Assembly (NCBI GenBank): GCA_964539665.1
Contig: CAZIKB010000007.1
Span: 1 to 64,000 of the forward strand
Reading direction: 5' to 3'
DNA length: 64,000 nucleotides
DNA from: CAZIKB01 sp964539665
GTDB lineage: Bacteria > Zhuqueibacterota > Zhuqueibacteria > Oceanimicrobiales > Oceanimicrobiaceae
Positions 1-9,156 of the stretch are shown here, piece by piece. The notes beneath the pieces were generated by a model. It was not told the DNA's origin and made no database searches. It saw nothing but the letters and a program-made list of their open reading frames with translations. A program made the position numbers and the translations under genes. The stretch's first letter is position 1, and each line of letters begins with the position of its first letter.

Positions 1-49
1 CGGCATAAAAAAACGCGGAGCCACCTTTTTCAACTAAAAATGGTATTGA

Positions 50-394
50 CTCGACAATAAAAACCTAACAGATAAAGTAAGAACAATATATCTTGATAAC
101 TCAAATGAAATATATTTAAGTGTAGCAAGTATTTGGGAAATGGCTATTAAAATCAGTTTGAACAAATTATCAATTCGTGGGCAACTTGTAAAATTTATTG
201 ATCGACATGCAATTGAGAACAATATTCGTCTCCTTAGTATTCAGCCTCATCATGTCATTCCAATAGAAAATTTAACATTTCATCATAGAGATCCATTTGA
301 TAGACTTTTACTATCACAATGTATTCAAGAAAAATTGCATTTATTAAGTAAAGATAAAGAATTTGATAAATATGGCATTAATAGAATTTGGTAA
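50..394 (+). pseudogene. VapC-like PIN-domain toxin, 5'-truncated remnant
   Basis: The open frame can be read from about base 50 to the stop at 392-394. It gives the C-terminal two thirds of a PIN-domain ribonuclease of the VapC type: a 'YLSVASIWEMAIKISL' segment, then 'HHRDPFDRLLLSQC' with the conserved acidic Asp, and a C-terminal 'KEFDKYGI'. Family members start with an LLDTH motif about 30 residues further upstream. Here that part is missing, and in-frame stops lie at 47 (TGA) and 35 (TAA) just before the homology. The ATG at 140 would give only 84 residues without the first catalytic Asp. No antitoxin is visible, although it could lie before the window. I read it as a decayed toxin gene. 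Family assignment is fairly sure; loss of function is inferred. Confidence 0.6.
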
Positions 395-586
395 CCAATT
401 GTAACATTTTACGCTAACTTTTGCATGCATCTGACAAAAGGACTGCGGGCTTTTAGGAACGCTTGGTGCTTTCTAAGAAGTTCATTTTATATTCGAAGTC
501 TACTGATCTTCATCCCTTTTGCAGATGATGCATCGGTGCTATTGCATATCCAACAAATTACAATTAAACAATTTACAAACATCATC

Positions 587-1120
587 CTATTTTATAATTT
601 GTTGACACACCGTACAAAATTGAGCCATTTTCAAATCTATGTCCTCCACGTACGTTGAGGAGTGCATCACACAGTCATATCTTTTACAGTGCACCAAACC
701 AAAAGTATGCCCTAATTCATGCAATACTTCTTTAAGTGTACGTTGATAAAGAAGATGATTGTCTCTGGGAAGCCCATAAAACTCGTTGCGTAATCGATAA
801 GTTGAAACCAAAGCACACTTGCCGCCCAACTGGGCTTCTCCAAAAAGGTAGGTCAGGATAGGAATATAAATATCAACATTGGTGATACCCAAAATTTTTT
901 CAGCATCATCAGGAATAGAATTCAAAATCTTTGATAAAATCAGGGTAGAGTGGTATTGATGGCGTTCCTCTGAATAAAACAATTTCAAATCCAGATTAAT
1001 CTCAAAACGAGCAAAAGGACGGTTGATAGACCTGCTTAAATCTTTTGACAGACTTTTCCAGTAAGGTGGATTGTGCTTGTTGATGTATGCTAAGTAGACT
1101 TTTTTTCCGTAGTCATCCAT
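587..1120 (-). CDS. Archaemetzincin-family zinc metalloprotease
   Basis: A 177-residue protein with the archaemetzincin signature HELGHTFGLVHC, followed by a second Cys and 'VM', and then a CTVC pair 16 residues later. The three His and the Glu form the catalytic zinc site. The four Cys form the second, structural zinc site that separates archaemetzincins from other metzincins. Length matches the family (about 180 aa). No signal peptide is visible, so it is probably cytoplasmic. Substrates are unknown for bacterial members. It stands alone, with about 100 bp to the regulator gene downstream on the same strand. The ATG at 1120 is followed by a second ATG four bases later in another frame, and only a weak GGG precedes it. 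The family call is strong; the physiological role cannot be told. Confidence 0.85.
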   Translation of the reverse strand: MDDYGKKVYLAYINKHNPPYWKSLSKDLSRSINRPFARFEINLDLKLFYSEERHQYHSTLILSKILNSIPDDAEKILGITNVDIYIPILTYLFGEAQLGGKCALVSTYRLRNEFYGLPRDNHLLYQRTLKEVLHELGHTFGLVHCKRYDCVMHSSTYVEDIDLKMAQFCTVCQQIIK

Positions 1121-1223
1121 CCCGAATTATCTTGGGAATCATAGATGTGGTGTGGATATTAATTATTATTGTTCAACAATGCAGCGATTATCTATTGTTC
1201 TGCTTATTTCGCGGTAAAATGAA

Positions 1224-2564
1224 TTACCGTTGAATATCGTATTTTTTTATTTTATTGTACAGCGTCACTCGATCGATTCCCAACAGAATGGCTGCGCGGG
1301 TTACATTTCCACCAGTCTCCTTGAGTACTTTTATAATGTGCGCTTTCTCAATTTCCACAAGATTCAGGCTGTCACTGACGCTTTTTTCCTGGCTATTTAA
1401 ATGAAGCGGCAGGTCCTCTAACCAAATCTCAGATTTTTTACCGATAACCATCGCCCGTTCAATAGCATTTTCCAATTCGCGTACATTTCCCGGCCAGGGA
1501 TAGCTAACTAACAGCTTCTCAGCATCAGGCGAAATTTGTTTTTCCGGTTTGCCCATAGACCGGGAATATTTGGTAATAAAATGGTGTGCTAAAGGTATAA
1601 TATCTGTTCGGCGTTCCCGAAGAGGCGGTAGAAATATAGTAAATACATTTATGCGGTAATACAAATCCTCGCGAAACTTTTCCTCCTCTGCCAATTTTTC
1701 CAGATTTTTATTGGTTGCACAAATTAACCGAAAATTTACGTGGATATCCTCAGTGCCTCCAAGCCGGGTGATGCTTTTACTCTCCAAAACCCGCAGCAAA
1801 TCAATCTGCATCTTGGGGCTAATGTCTCCAATCTCATCCAGAAAAAGTGTGCCTCCATCCGCTAATTCTATTTTTCCTTTCCGACGATATTGGGCGCCGG
1901 TAAATGCGCCTTTTTCGTGGCCGAAAAGTTCACTTTCTAATAAGGATTCAGGAATCGCTCCACAATTCACCGCCACAATTGGGAAATAGCGCCTTTTACT
2001 GTGACTGTGAATGGCTCTCGCGATTAGCTCTTTTCCTGTACCGCTTTCACCGCGAATCAACACGGTAGAATCTGTATCTGCAACAGTAAGCACCATCTCA
2101 AATACACGTTTAATTTCATCGCTTTCACCCACCATTTCATCCACACCGGACAACTCAGAAATTTTTTCTTTTAACTGCACATTTTCTTCCGTCAAATCTT
2201 TCTGCTTTAGAGCATTGCTTATGAGATGAGATAAATCATCGGGATCAAACGGTTTGGTCACATAGTCGAAGGCGCCTAACTTCAGGGCTTCCACCGCGGT
2301 GTCTACAGAGGCGTAGGCGGTCATAATAACAACTATAGCTTGCGGATCAATCTCTTTAATTTTTTTCTGAAGTGCAATGCCATCCATGCCCGGCATTTTA
2401 ATGTCTAATAAAACAATGTCAAAAGGCCCGGCATGCATCTTACTTAAAGCATCTTCTCCACTCTCGGCGATTACCACCTTAAAGCCATCCTCTAAAAACC
2501 ACTCTTCCAGAGAGCTTCTTACCGAGAGCTCATCATCAACAATGAGAATTTTGTAAGGTTTCAT
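1224..2564 (-). CDS. NtrC-family sigma-54-dependent response regulator
   Basis: 446 residues. An N-terminal receiver domain (about 1-120) has 'ILIVDDE' and the phospho-acceptor Asp in 'VLLDIKMPG'. The AAA+ activator domain (about 145-380) has Walker A 'GESGTGKE', the sigma-54-contacting GAFTGA loop and 'WPGNVRELENAIERA'. A Fis-type helix-turn-helix ends the protein ('GGNVTRAAILLGIDRVTLY'). Phosphorylation should trigger ATP-driven opening of sigma-54 promoters. It lies 19 bp downstream of a haem-motif sensor kinase and follows a second, paralogous kinase, so it is the likely shared partner of both. AAGG lies about 8 bases before the ATG. Target genes are not identifiable from the sequence. 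All key residues are present. Confidence 0.93.
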   Translation of the reverse strand: MKPYKILIVDDELSVRSSLEEWFLEDGFKVVIAESGEDALSKMHAGPFDIVLLDIKMPGMDGIALQKKIKEIDPQAIVVIMTAYASVDTAVEALKLGAFDYVTKPFDPDDLSHLISNALKQKDLTEENVQLKEKISELSGVDEMVGESDEIKRVFEMVLTVADTDSTVLIRGESGTGKELIARAIHSHSKRRYFPIVAVNCGAIPESLLESELFGHEKGAFTGAQYRRKGKIELADGGTLFLDEIGDISPKMQIDLLRVLESKSITRLGGTEDIHVNFRLICATNKNLEKLAEEEKFREDLYYRINVFTIFLPPLRERRTDIIPLAHHFITKYSRSMGKPEKQISPDAEKLLVSYPWPGNVRELENAIERAMVIGKKSEIWLEDLPLHLNSQEKSVSDSLNLVEIEKAHIIKVLKETGGNVTRAAILLGIDRVTLYNKIKKYDIQR

Positions 2565-2583
2565 ATTTTCTGACCTTCGTGTT

Positions 2584-4143
2584 TTAATTCTGATTTGTAT
2601 CTGGTTGTGTTAACGGCAATTCAATAAAAAACGTCGATCCCTTTTGTTGCTCAGACTCCAACCAAATTTTCCCTTTATGCCGCTGAATGATTCCATAAAC
2701 AACCGCGAGACCCAAGCCCACTCCAGTTTTGTCTTTTTTTGTACTAAAAAAGGGTTCAAAGATTTTATCTCTTAAATTTTCTGATACGCCGGGTCCGGTG
2801 TCGCTTATTTTGATTACAATACAATTAGTATTTTGGGCACAATTTTGGGCAGTTATTTCTAATCGTCCGCCATCTGGCATGGTTTCCACTGCGTTAACAA
2901 AAAGAGCAACAAAGGCCTGAAGAAGTTGATCGGGATCGCAGGTTATCGTATCGGGCTTGATTTTTATACGACTACTGGCTTCAATTTTGGCCAATTCTAT
3001 GTGATGTCCCACAATTCCCAATGCTCGTCCGACAATATCCTTTAATTTGGACTTCTGAAAATTTGCAGAACTACCGCGCGAAAATTCCAATAGATTACGA
3101 ACAATATTACCGCAGCGTAAAGACTCAGAAAGGATTAATTCTAAACTCTTTTCGATTTTTTGATTATCATTCTTGTTTTGTGAATCCTTCAGAACTCTTT
3201 TCTGAAGCAGCTTGGCATAAGTTACTATTCCGGATAATGGGTTGTTTAACTCGTGGGCAACTGTGGCCGCCATTTTTCCTAAAGAAGCAATTTTTTCTAC
3301 CTGCAGCATTCTATCATAAGCTCCTTTAAGGTTCTCGGCCATATTATTAAAAGAATGGGCCAGCATTCCCAACTCGTCCTTGCGATCCATTTCAATGCGG
3401 TAATCCAATTCTCCGACAGCTAATCGAACCATCCCGGTATGCAAAGTATGAATTGGACGGTAAATGATAAGATATACAATTATAGCAAATAGAATCATGG
3501 AAAAAATCACTAATCCAATTGTTAAGGTAAAAACTGTGGCGCGAGTCCGAACGACCGCTTGATCCAACTCATCCAGAGACATTTGGACGTCGAGTACCCC
3601 CAGAATTGTCTGATCAGGCACATGTGCATGACAGCCACTATTGCTACACTCACGGGCATTACGAATCGGATTAATTAAGCCCATGATTCTACGGCCATCT
3701 GCGGTACGGTAAATACGCCTTTTTTTCTGAATGGGCAGCGAGACAATCGGCTGGTTAGCGGCATGACATACATAGCAGGCTTCCGCTTTCATATCCACAA
3801 TATGGCCGGTCTCAGATTCTGTTGTAGAGAACTTAATCTCCCCTTTTTTGTTATAAATGCGGATGCGTTCCATGCCGGGCTCACTTCCCATGAGCATGAT
3901 GGTATTGTATAATTCATCTCGCTCATTCTTGAGCATTAAATTGTAAAGTGATTTTTTAGCAAGATCGCTAACTCGGTAAGCCGCTAATCCAATAGTATCT
4001 TCATGGATTCGATTTTGAAGCTTTGAGTAGAGGATGCTGTAAATTCCAAACAAGATCATAATCATAAACAGCATAACAATAAATAGTCTGAAACTAAGGG
4101 TATGATAAAACGCAATCAGGTATTTCGTCGCTCTTTTTTTCAT
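2584..4143 (-). CDS. Sensor histidine kinase with periplasmic c-type haem motifs
   Basis: 519 residues: TM1 (about 17-40), a periplasmic sensor region (40-205), TM2 (205-230), HAMP (230-280), HisKA with 'VAHELNNPLSGIV' (about 295-350) and an HATPase domain to the end ('DTGPGV', 'GVGLGLAVVYGI'). The sensor region has CYVCH at about 123-127 and a CSNSGCH (CX4CH) motif at about 166-172, so one or two covalently bound haems are likely. That suggests sensing of redox state or a haem ligand outside the membrane. It is a close paralogue of the kinase immediately upstream, but lacks that protein's extra coiled segment between HAMP and HisKA. It lies 19 bp before the NtrC-type regulator gene, with which it should form a pair. 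Family sure; haem attachment inferred from the motifs. Confidence 0.9.
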   Translation of the reverse strand: MKKRATKYLIAFYHTLSFRLFIVMLFMIMILFGIYSILYSKLQNRIHEDTIGLAAYRVSDLAKKSLYNLMLKNERDELYNTIMLMGSEPGMERIRIYNKKGEIKFSTTESETGHIVDMKAEACYVCHAANQPIVSLPIQKKRRIYRTADGRRIMGLINPIRNARECSNSGCHAHVPDQTILGVLDVQMSLDELDQAVVRTRATVFTLTIGLVIFSMILFAIIVYLIIYRPIHTLHTGMVRLAVGELDYRIEMDRKDELGMLAHSFNNMAENLKGAYDRMLQVEKIASLGKMAATVAHELNNPLSGIVTYAKLLQKRVLKDSQNKNDNQKIEKSLELILSESLRCGNIVRNLLEFSRGSSANFQKSKLKDIVGRALGIVGHHIELAKIEASSRIKIKPDTITCDPDQLLQAFVALFVNAVETMPDGGRLEITAQNCAQNTNCIVIKISDTGPGVSENLRDKIFEPFFSTKKDKTGVGLGLAVVYGIIQRHKGKIWLESEQQKGSTFFIELPLTQPDTNQN

Positions 4144-4267
4144 AATTCTGGTTTATTTGTTCTCCATGAAAGTTTCAACAGTGGATTACTGGCTAAATGC
4201 TTTTTTATATAAGATGAAAAGAGCGGGTTTTCTAAATATTTTTCGGAATTTTTTGAGTTAGATTTAT

Positions 4268-5914
4268 TCATTCGCTCGAATCTTTTTTTTCATTATCTGG
4301 TTGTGTTAAAGGCAGCTCAATAAAAAATGTTGTCCCCGCTTTTTCTTGAGACTCCATCCAGATTTTTCCTTTATGCCGCTGAATAATTCCATAAACCACC
4401 GCAAGCCCCAACCCCACTCCCGATTTGTCTTTTTTTGTACTAAAAAATGGTTCAAATATTTTATCTTTTAAATCTTCCGGTATTCCCGGACCGGTATCGC
4501 TTATTTCTATTAGGACGTATTTAGCATCATTATGAGAATTGTGAGCGTGTATTTTCAATCGTCCGCCATCAGGCATGGCTTCCACGGCGTTTACTAAAAG
4601 AGCAATAAATGCCTGAAGCAGCTGATCAGGATCGCAGATAATTTTCTCGGTTTGAATTTCGATACGACTGACAACTTCAATTTTAGCTAATTCTATATGG
4701 TGATTTACAATTCTAAAGGCGCGATCAATTATTTCGTTAATTACGCATTCCTGAAAATTAGCAACTGTTCCACGAGCAAAAGCCAGTAGATTTCTCACGA
4801 TATTTCCGCATCGCATGGATTCAGATCGGATAAGTTCTAATTTTTCTACAATGTTATCCTTGTCAATATCCTCTGTAGGATTGTTTTGCATCTTCTTAAT
4901 TAATAGTTTAGCATAAGTGACGATTCCCGCCAGTGGATTGTTTAGCTCGTGAGCAGCCGAGGCAGCCATTTTACCCAGAGAAGCCATTTTTTCGACTTGT
5001 AACATTCCCTGGTGTATCCGTTCCAATTCAGCTGTTTTATCCTCAACCCTCTTTTCCAGCAAAATAGACCAGTTTTTTAATTCAGTCTGCGCAGTTTTAA
5101 GATTTGATGCCATATTATTAAACGACCCGGCCAATGTTCCTAATTCATCTTTACGCTGCATTTTTATGCGGTGATCTAAATTGCCTTCTGCCAGCGTGGT
5201 GGTGCCGATTTGCAAGTTTCGTATCGGCCGGTAAATGATTAGATAGACAACCATTGCTACAAGAATCGTCGCTAATAAAATAATAACAAAAAATATGAGA
5301 TAGATTATAGATTTGGTCTTGAACATTGCCTCATCAAGTGCATTCAAAGACATTTGGACGTCGAGCACTCCAAGAATCGTTTGATCCGTTTGATGCGCAT
5401 GGCAGGCTGCGTTACTACATGCCGGCGCATTTCTTATTGGATTGATCATTCCCATAATTCTGCGGTTATCTGCCGCTCGATAGATACGTGTTCTCTCCTG
5501 CATAGGTAAGGCTTGAATAGGTTGATTCGCAGCATGACAATCATAACAGGCTTCTGCTTTCATGTCCACAGTATGCCCGGTTTCAGATTCTTTTGTGGAG
5601 AACTTTATCTCACCCTTTTTGTTATAGATTCGAATGCTTTCCACTCCGGGCTCTTCACCCATAAGTAAAATCGTGTGATACAATTCATCCCTTTTGTTTA
5701 CTAACATTAAACGATAAAGGGATTTCTTTATCATATCACTCTGGCGGTAAGCCCCTAACTTTACAGTATCTTCGAGCATCTGCATTTGTAGTCGTGAACC
5801 GATAGTAACATAGAGGCTAAACAGAACAACTAATAAAATTAGTAAAACAAGAAATAATTTAAAACTTAAAGAGTGTAAAAAACTACGGAGATGCTTCTTT
5901 GCCTTTGTTTTCAT
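4268..5914 (-). CDS. Paralogous sensor histidine kinase with periplasmic haem motifs
   Basis: About 548 residues from the ATG at 5914, which I prefer to the ATG at 5962 because the upstream extension is basic and Cys-rich and precedes a clean N-terminus (MKTKAKKHLRSFL then TM1). The layout is the same as in the downstream kinase: periplasmic domain with CYDCH and CSNAACH (CX4CH), TM2, HAMP, then an extra helix of about 25 residues (LLEKRVEDKTAELERIH), HisKA 'AAHELNNPLAGIV' and HATPase 'GVGLGLAVVYGI'. The sensor domains of the two kinases are nearly identical around both haem motifs, so this is a recent tandem duplication. The gene heads the kinase-kinase-regulator set. The two kinases may sense the same signal with different gain, or form heterodimers; this is inference. 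Confidence 0.88.
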   Translation of the reverse strand: MKTKAKKHLRSFLHSLSFKLFLVLLILLVVLFSLYVTIGSRLQMQMLEDTVKLGAYRQSDMIKKSLYRLMLVNKRDELYHTILLMGEEPGVESIRIYNKKGEIKFSTKESETGHTVDMKAEACYDCHAANQPIQALPMQERTRIYRAADNRRIMGMINPIRNAPACSNAACHAHQTDQTILGVLDVQMSLNALDEAMFKTKSIIYLIFFVIILLATILVAMVVYLIIYRPIRNLQIGTTTLAEGNLDHRIKMQRKDELGTLAGSFNNMASNLKTAQTELKNWSILLEKRVEDKTAELERIHQGMLQVEKMASLGKMAASAAHELNNPLAGIVTYAKLLIKKMQNNPTEDIDKDNIVEKLELIRSESMRCGNIVRNLLAFARGTVANFQECVINEIIDRAFRIVNHHIELAKIEVVSRIEIQTEKIICDPDQLLQAFIALLVNAVEAMPDGGRLKIHAHNSHNDAKYVLIEISDTGPGIPEDLKDKIFEPFFSTKKDKSGVGLGLAVVYGIIQRHKGKIWMESQEKAGTTFFIELPLTQPDNEKKDSSE

Positions 5915-5962
5915 CTCTTTATTACTCTTTTTTTTACAACAAGTTATTAAATTTAATAGCAA

Positions 5963-6519
5963 TATTCAAGTATTTTATGTATTAGAGTGTAATTATTTAG
6001 CGAAACTTCGCCTCAAACTGACAGGTTTCATGGATGTTAGTGTTTGACCGAAAACAGTCTTTTCCTGTCATTCCTGCGAGTCCGGAAATCTTACACTAAA
6101 GGCAAGTAGACTCCTGCATTTGCAGGAGTGACAAGACGGGCTTAATCGAGTATCGAAAATGATAGCATCCTGAATGGTGGAAAAAATGTAATATTATTCT
6201 TATTAATAAGAAAGCAGAGCGTTACGATTATTATTTTTGAGAATTGTCAAAATATTCAGCAAAGAAATTATTGTTTACATTTTGTTGATTTTTAATATCT
6301 TAATAACTTTTATCAATTTTGATATTGTTAGTGGCATTGTTTTTGTGTACTTAGATTACTGCTTTGAATGTAAAATTAGAATTTTAGGTTTATTATTTGA
6401 TTCACGTTTTCTGTATTTGTTTAAACTCCAAATTCTCCGTTTTATTCATTAATAAAGTTACTGCATTATTAGAATAAATATATTTAGCCGTTATACTAAA
6501 TATGACGAAGGTGAAAGTA
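5963..6519. other. AT-rich intergenic region between divergent regulators
   Basis: This roughly 550-bp gap separates the minus-strand kinase operon from the plus-strand NtrC-type regulator, so it should hold both promoters. I find no convincing sigma-70 or sigma-54 box. A small inverted-repeat element lies at 6055-6140. An open frame at 6237-6452 reads as a very hydrophobic, Ile/Phe-rich stretch with no ribosome-binding site, and I do not believe it is a gene. Confidence 0.5.
6055..6140. repeat. Small inverted-repeat element (TGTCATTCCTGC type)
   Basis: TGTCATTCCTGC at 6066-6077 is matched in inverted orientation by GCAGGAGTGACA at 6122-6133 (11 of 12 bases). The inner arm also forms a local hairpin, ACTCCTGCA-TT-TGCAGGAGT. 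GTCTT also occurs near both outer ends. Its size, termini and intergenic position fit a dispersed, non-coding repeat of the REP or MITE sort. The element at 34213-34334 has a related TGTCATyCT core. Confidence 0.55.
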
Positions 6520-7926
6520 ATGAATGGCAAAGCTAAGATATTAATTGTTGATGATGATAAAGAGCTGTTATTGAGTTGTTCCAGGATATTTAAGAATAAT
6601 GGCCATTACCAGGTATGTACAATGCATGACAGCACCCAGGCAGTAAAGGAGATTGAGTCAGGGAATTATGACCTGATAATCAGCGATTTGTCGATGCCAA
6701 AAATGAGCGGTATGGATCTCCTGCACAAAGCAAAGTCAGTGATACCGGAAGTGCCGTTTGTAATCTTCAGCGCATACGGAAATGTGGAAAGAGTAGTGGA
6801 AGCAATGCGGCTGGGTGCATTTGATTTCATTGAAAAACCATTTAAAGTGGACTACCTGAAAGTTGTAGTAGAAAAGTCATTAAATCATAGAAATTTATAT
6901 AAAGAAAAACTTGCACTTGAAAATCAGTTGCAGGAAAGATATAACTTTGACAATTTTATAGGTAAAAGTCCTGCGATGCAGCAAGTATTTGAGATGATTT
7001 CACGCGTTGCTGAAGGTGAATCTAATGTTGCTATTCTTGGCGAAAGTGGCACCGGCAAGGAATTAGTGGCCCGCAGTATCCATGTAAACAGTCAGAGAAG
7101 TAACAAGATCTTTGTTCCAGTTAATTGCGGGGCGTTTCCAGAAAATCTTTTTGAAAGTGAACTTTTTGGGTATGAAAAAGGTGCTTTTACCGGAGCGTCT
7201 CGCAGAAAACCAGGGCTTTTAGAATACGCAGACGGGGGAACGTTTTTTCTGGATGAAATTTGCGAGTTGAGCCCAACTTTACAAGTAAAGCTTCTTCGTA
7301 TGTTGCAGGAAAAAAAAATTCGTCGACTTGGGGGAACGGAACTCATAGACGTTGATGTTCGAATTGTTTCGGCTTCAAACCAGGATTTGGAGGAAGCATT
7401 AGCGGAAGGAAGATTACGGGAGGATCTATATTATCGTTTAAACGTTATTTCAATCCACCTGCCTTCCTTAAGAGAAAGACGAGATGATATCCCTCTTTTA
7501 TGTGATTATTTCATGAATAAATATTTGAAAGGGTCATCTAAAAATATACGAGGTATTTCAGAAGCTGCTTTGAAATGTCTGGAAAACCATTGCTGGCCCG
7601 GAAATGTTCGTGAATTGGAAAACGTGATTGAGCGTGCAATTACATTATCCGCCAATGACTGGATTCAGCCGGAAGATTTGCCGGAAAATATTATGTGTAT
7701 TAAAGATAAAATGCAATTGGTTCATATCGATACGCCGCTAAAGGAAGCTAAGGATAAAATATTAGCTCAGTTTGAAAGTGAATATTTAATTAAAATGCTA
7801 ATGTGTCACAATGGAAATATAACTCGGGCAGCTAAAAGCAGTGGAATTGATCGCCGATCCTTTCATCGACTGTTAAATCGGCATAAAATAAATTCCAGAG
7901 ATTGGCGGCAAACCAAATATGCATGA
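6520..7926 (+). CDS. NtrC-family sigma-54-dependent response regulator (hyp-linked)
   Basis: About 468 residues from the ATG at 6520, chosen over the ATG at 6502 because AAGGTGA lies 6 bases upstream. Receiver domain: 'ILIVDDDKE', phospho-Asp in 'LIISDLSMPKMSG', 'EKPFK' lysine. AAA+ domain: 'GESGTGKE', 'YEKGAFTGAS', 'WPGNVRELENVIERAI'. C-terminal Fis-type HTH: 'GNITRAAKSSGIDRRSFHR'. It resembles hydrogenase regulators of the HoxA/HupR type in layout, and its last 8 bases overlap the start of hypA. That makes translational coupling to hydrogenase maturation likely. No cognate kinase is adjacent; the nearest ones are the divergent haem kinases. Whether it controls hydrogenase genes is inference from position. 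Confidence 0.9.
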   Translation: MNGKAKILIVDDDKELLLSCSRIFKNNGHYQVCTMHDSTQAVKEIESGNYDLIISDLSMPKMSGMDLLHKAKSVIPEVPFVIFSAYGNVERVVEAMRLGAFDFIEKPFKVDYLKVVVEKSLNHRNLYKEKLALENQLQERYNFDNFIGKSPAMQQVFEMISRVAEGESNVAILGESGTGKELVARSIHVNSQRSNKIFVPVNCGAFPENLFESELFGYEKGAFTGASRRKPGLLEYADGGTFFLDEICELSPTLQVKLLRMLQEKKIRRLGGTELIDVDVRIVSASNQDLEEALAEGRLREDLYYRLNVISIHLPSLRERRDDIPLLCDYFMNKYLKGSSKNIRGISEAALKCLENHCWPGNVRELENVIERAITLSANDWIQPEDLPENIMCIKDKMQLVHIDTPLKEAKDKILAQFESEYLIKMLMCHNGNITRAAKSSGIDRRSFHRLLNRHKINSRDWRQTKYA

Positions 7927-8278
7927 GTTTTCAATTGCAAACTCGATCGTTTCTACAATAACACAGGAAATGGAGCAGCGAAATTTAACAAACCTCAAGG
8001 AAGTGGGAGTACGAATAGGCGCTCTTAGTGGGGTAGACCCGGAATCGTTGCGATTCAGCTTTGAAGTGATCATTGCTGAGACACCATTTAGTAATGCCCG
8101 GCTTAAAATAGAAAACATACCAGTACAGGGAAAGTGTCATACGTGCAACCGTGAATTTGAGGTGAAAAAATTCATATTTATCTGCCCTCTTTGCGACTCA
8201 AGAAACATCGAGGCTATTCATGGTGAGGAATTAGATGTAGCCTATTTGGAAGTGGAAGACGACAGTGAAAATGCATAA
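7919..8278 (+). CDS. hypA: Hydrogenase nickel-incorporation protein HypA
   Basis: 119 residues beginning MHEFSIA, the classic HypA N-terminus in which Met1-His2-Glu3 binds nickel. The zinc domain is present as CHTC (about 75-78) and CPLC (about 91-94). HypA works with HypB to load Ni into the large subunit of [NiFe] hydrogenases after HypC-F have installed Fe(CN)2CO. Length is normal. The start lies inside the 3' end of the regulator gene (8-bp overlap). The hydrogenase structural genes are not in this window. Confidence 0.96.
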   Translation: MHEFSIANSIVSTITQEMEQRNLTNLKEVGVRIGALSGVDPESLRFSFEVIIAETPFSNARLKIENIPVQGKCHTCNREFEVKKFIFICPLCDSRNIEAIHGEELDVAYLEVEDDSENA

Positions 8279-8374
8279 TTTAATTCTCAGAGTAAAATTA
8301 CTTAATATTCAACATAAAAAGTTCAGGCATTTTTAGCGTTTTTAACTTTAGACAATGCGCTTTAGGGATATATT

Positions 8375-9049
8375 ATGGCAAAACAAATTTCATTAGAAAA
8401 AAAAGTCCTTTCTGAAAACGACCGTTTGGCGGCTGATATCAGGGAGCAATTATCGCAGAATAAAATCGTCGCTCTCAATTTCGTCAGCTCGCCTGGTTCC
8501 GGTAAAACCAGCCTTTTGGAGAGAACCCTTGGCGTGCTAAATAACGAAATTCGTATCGGTCTTATTGCCGGGGATGTACAAACCGAAAATGACGCTGACC
8601 GTCTTTTACGCGCAGGCGGTAAAATGGTCAGGCCGGTTATCACCGGCGGCGCCTGCCATCTTGATGGAAAAATGATTCTACGGGTCCTGCCCGAGCTAAA
8701 CCTTGACAACCTTGACTTGCTATTCATTGAAAACGTGGGTAATCTGGTGTGCCCTTCTTCGTATGATCTGGGTGAGGATATGAAAGTTGTGCTCATTAGC
8801 ACGACAGAAGGGGATGACAAACCATTGAAATACCCTGCCATGTTTCGCCGGTCTTCGGTTATGGTCATAAACAAAATTGATCTGCTGGGAACTTCAGAAT
8901 TTGATACAGAAAAGGTGAAAGAAAATGCGCTCAGCATAAACGCCAGGTTAAAAATATTTGAAGTTTCCTGCAGGACTGGTGAGGGTTTAGAGGATTGGTA
9001 TGTCTGGCTCAGGAGTTTGGTTGTTGGCAAGCATGGAGTTTTGGATTAA
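8375..9049 (+). CDS. hypB: Hydrogenase maturation GTPase HypB
   Basis: 224 residues of the SIMIBI GTPase class. Walker A is 'SSPGSGKTSLL' (about 41-51), the switch-region metal site is 'GGACHLDG' and the base-recognition motif is 'NKIDLL'. HypB is a Ni-binding GTPase that drives nickel transfer from HypA to the hydrogenase large subunit. This version lacks the His-rich N-terminal nickel-storage stretch found in some HypB proteins, so it is the short form. It lies 96 bp after hypA, a gap in which I see no terminator, and 107 bp before hypF. Confidence 0.96.
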   Translation: MAKQISLEKKVLSENDRLAADIREQLSQNKIVALNFVSSPGSGKTSLLERTLGVLNNEIRIGLIAGDVQTENDADRLLRAGGKMVRPVITGGACHLDGKMILRVLPELNLDNLDLLFIENVGNLVCPSSYDLGEDMKVVLISTTEGDDKPLKYPAMFRRSSVMVINKIDLLGTSEFDTEKVKENALSINARLKIFEVSCRTGEGLEDWYVWLRSLVVGKHGVLD

Positions 9050-9156
9050 TGGAGTGGTGGAGAATTTTCACTCTGTGCTCTTCGATGCCAAAACTTCACT
9101 TCTCCTTAATCGGTATTCCACGTATAAATTATTCCAATCAATCTGTTCTGCAATAG

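Noticed and set aside
425..658. 77-codon open frame on the plus strand
   Set aside because: It runs antisense into the archaemetzincin gene and has no recognisable sequence or ribosome-binding site.
6237..6452. 71-codon open frame, Ile/Phe-rich
   Set aside because: Very AT-rich DNA, no ribosome-binding site, no protein-like composition; probably chance.
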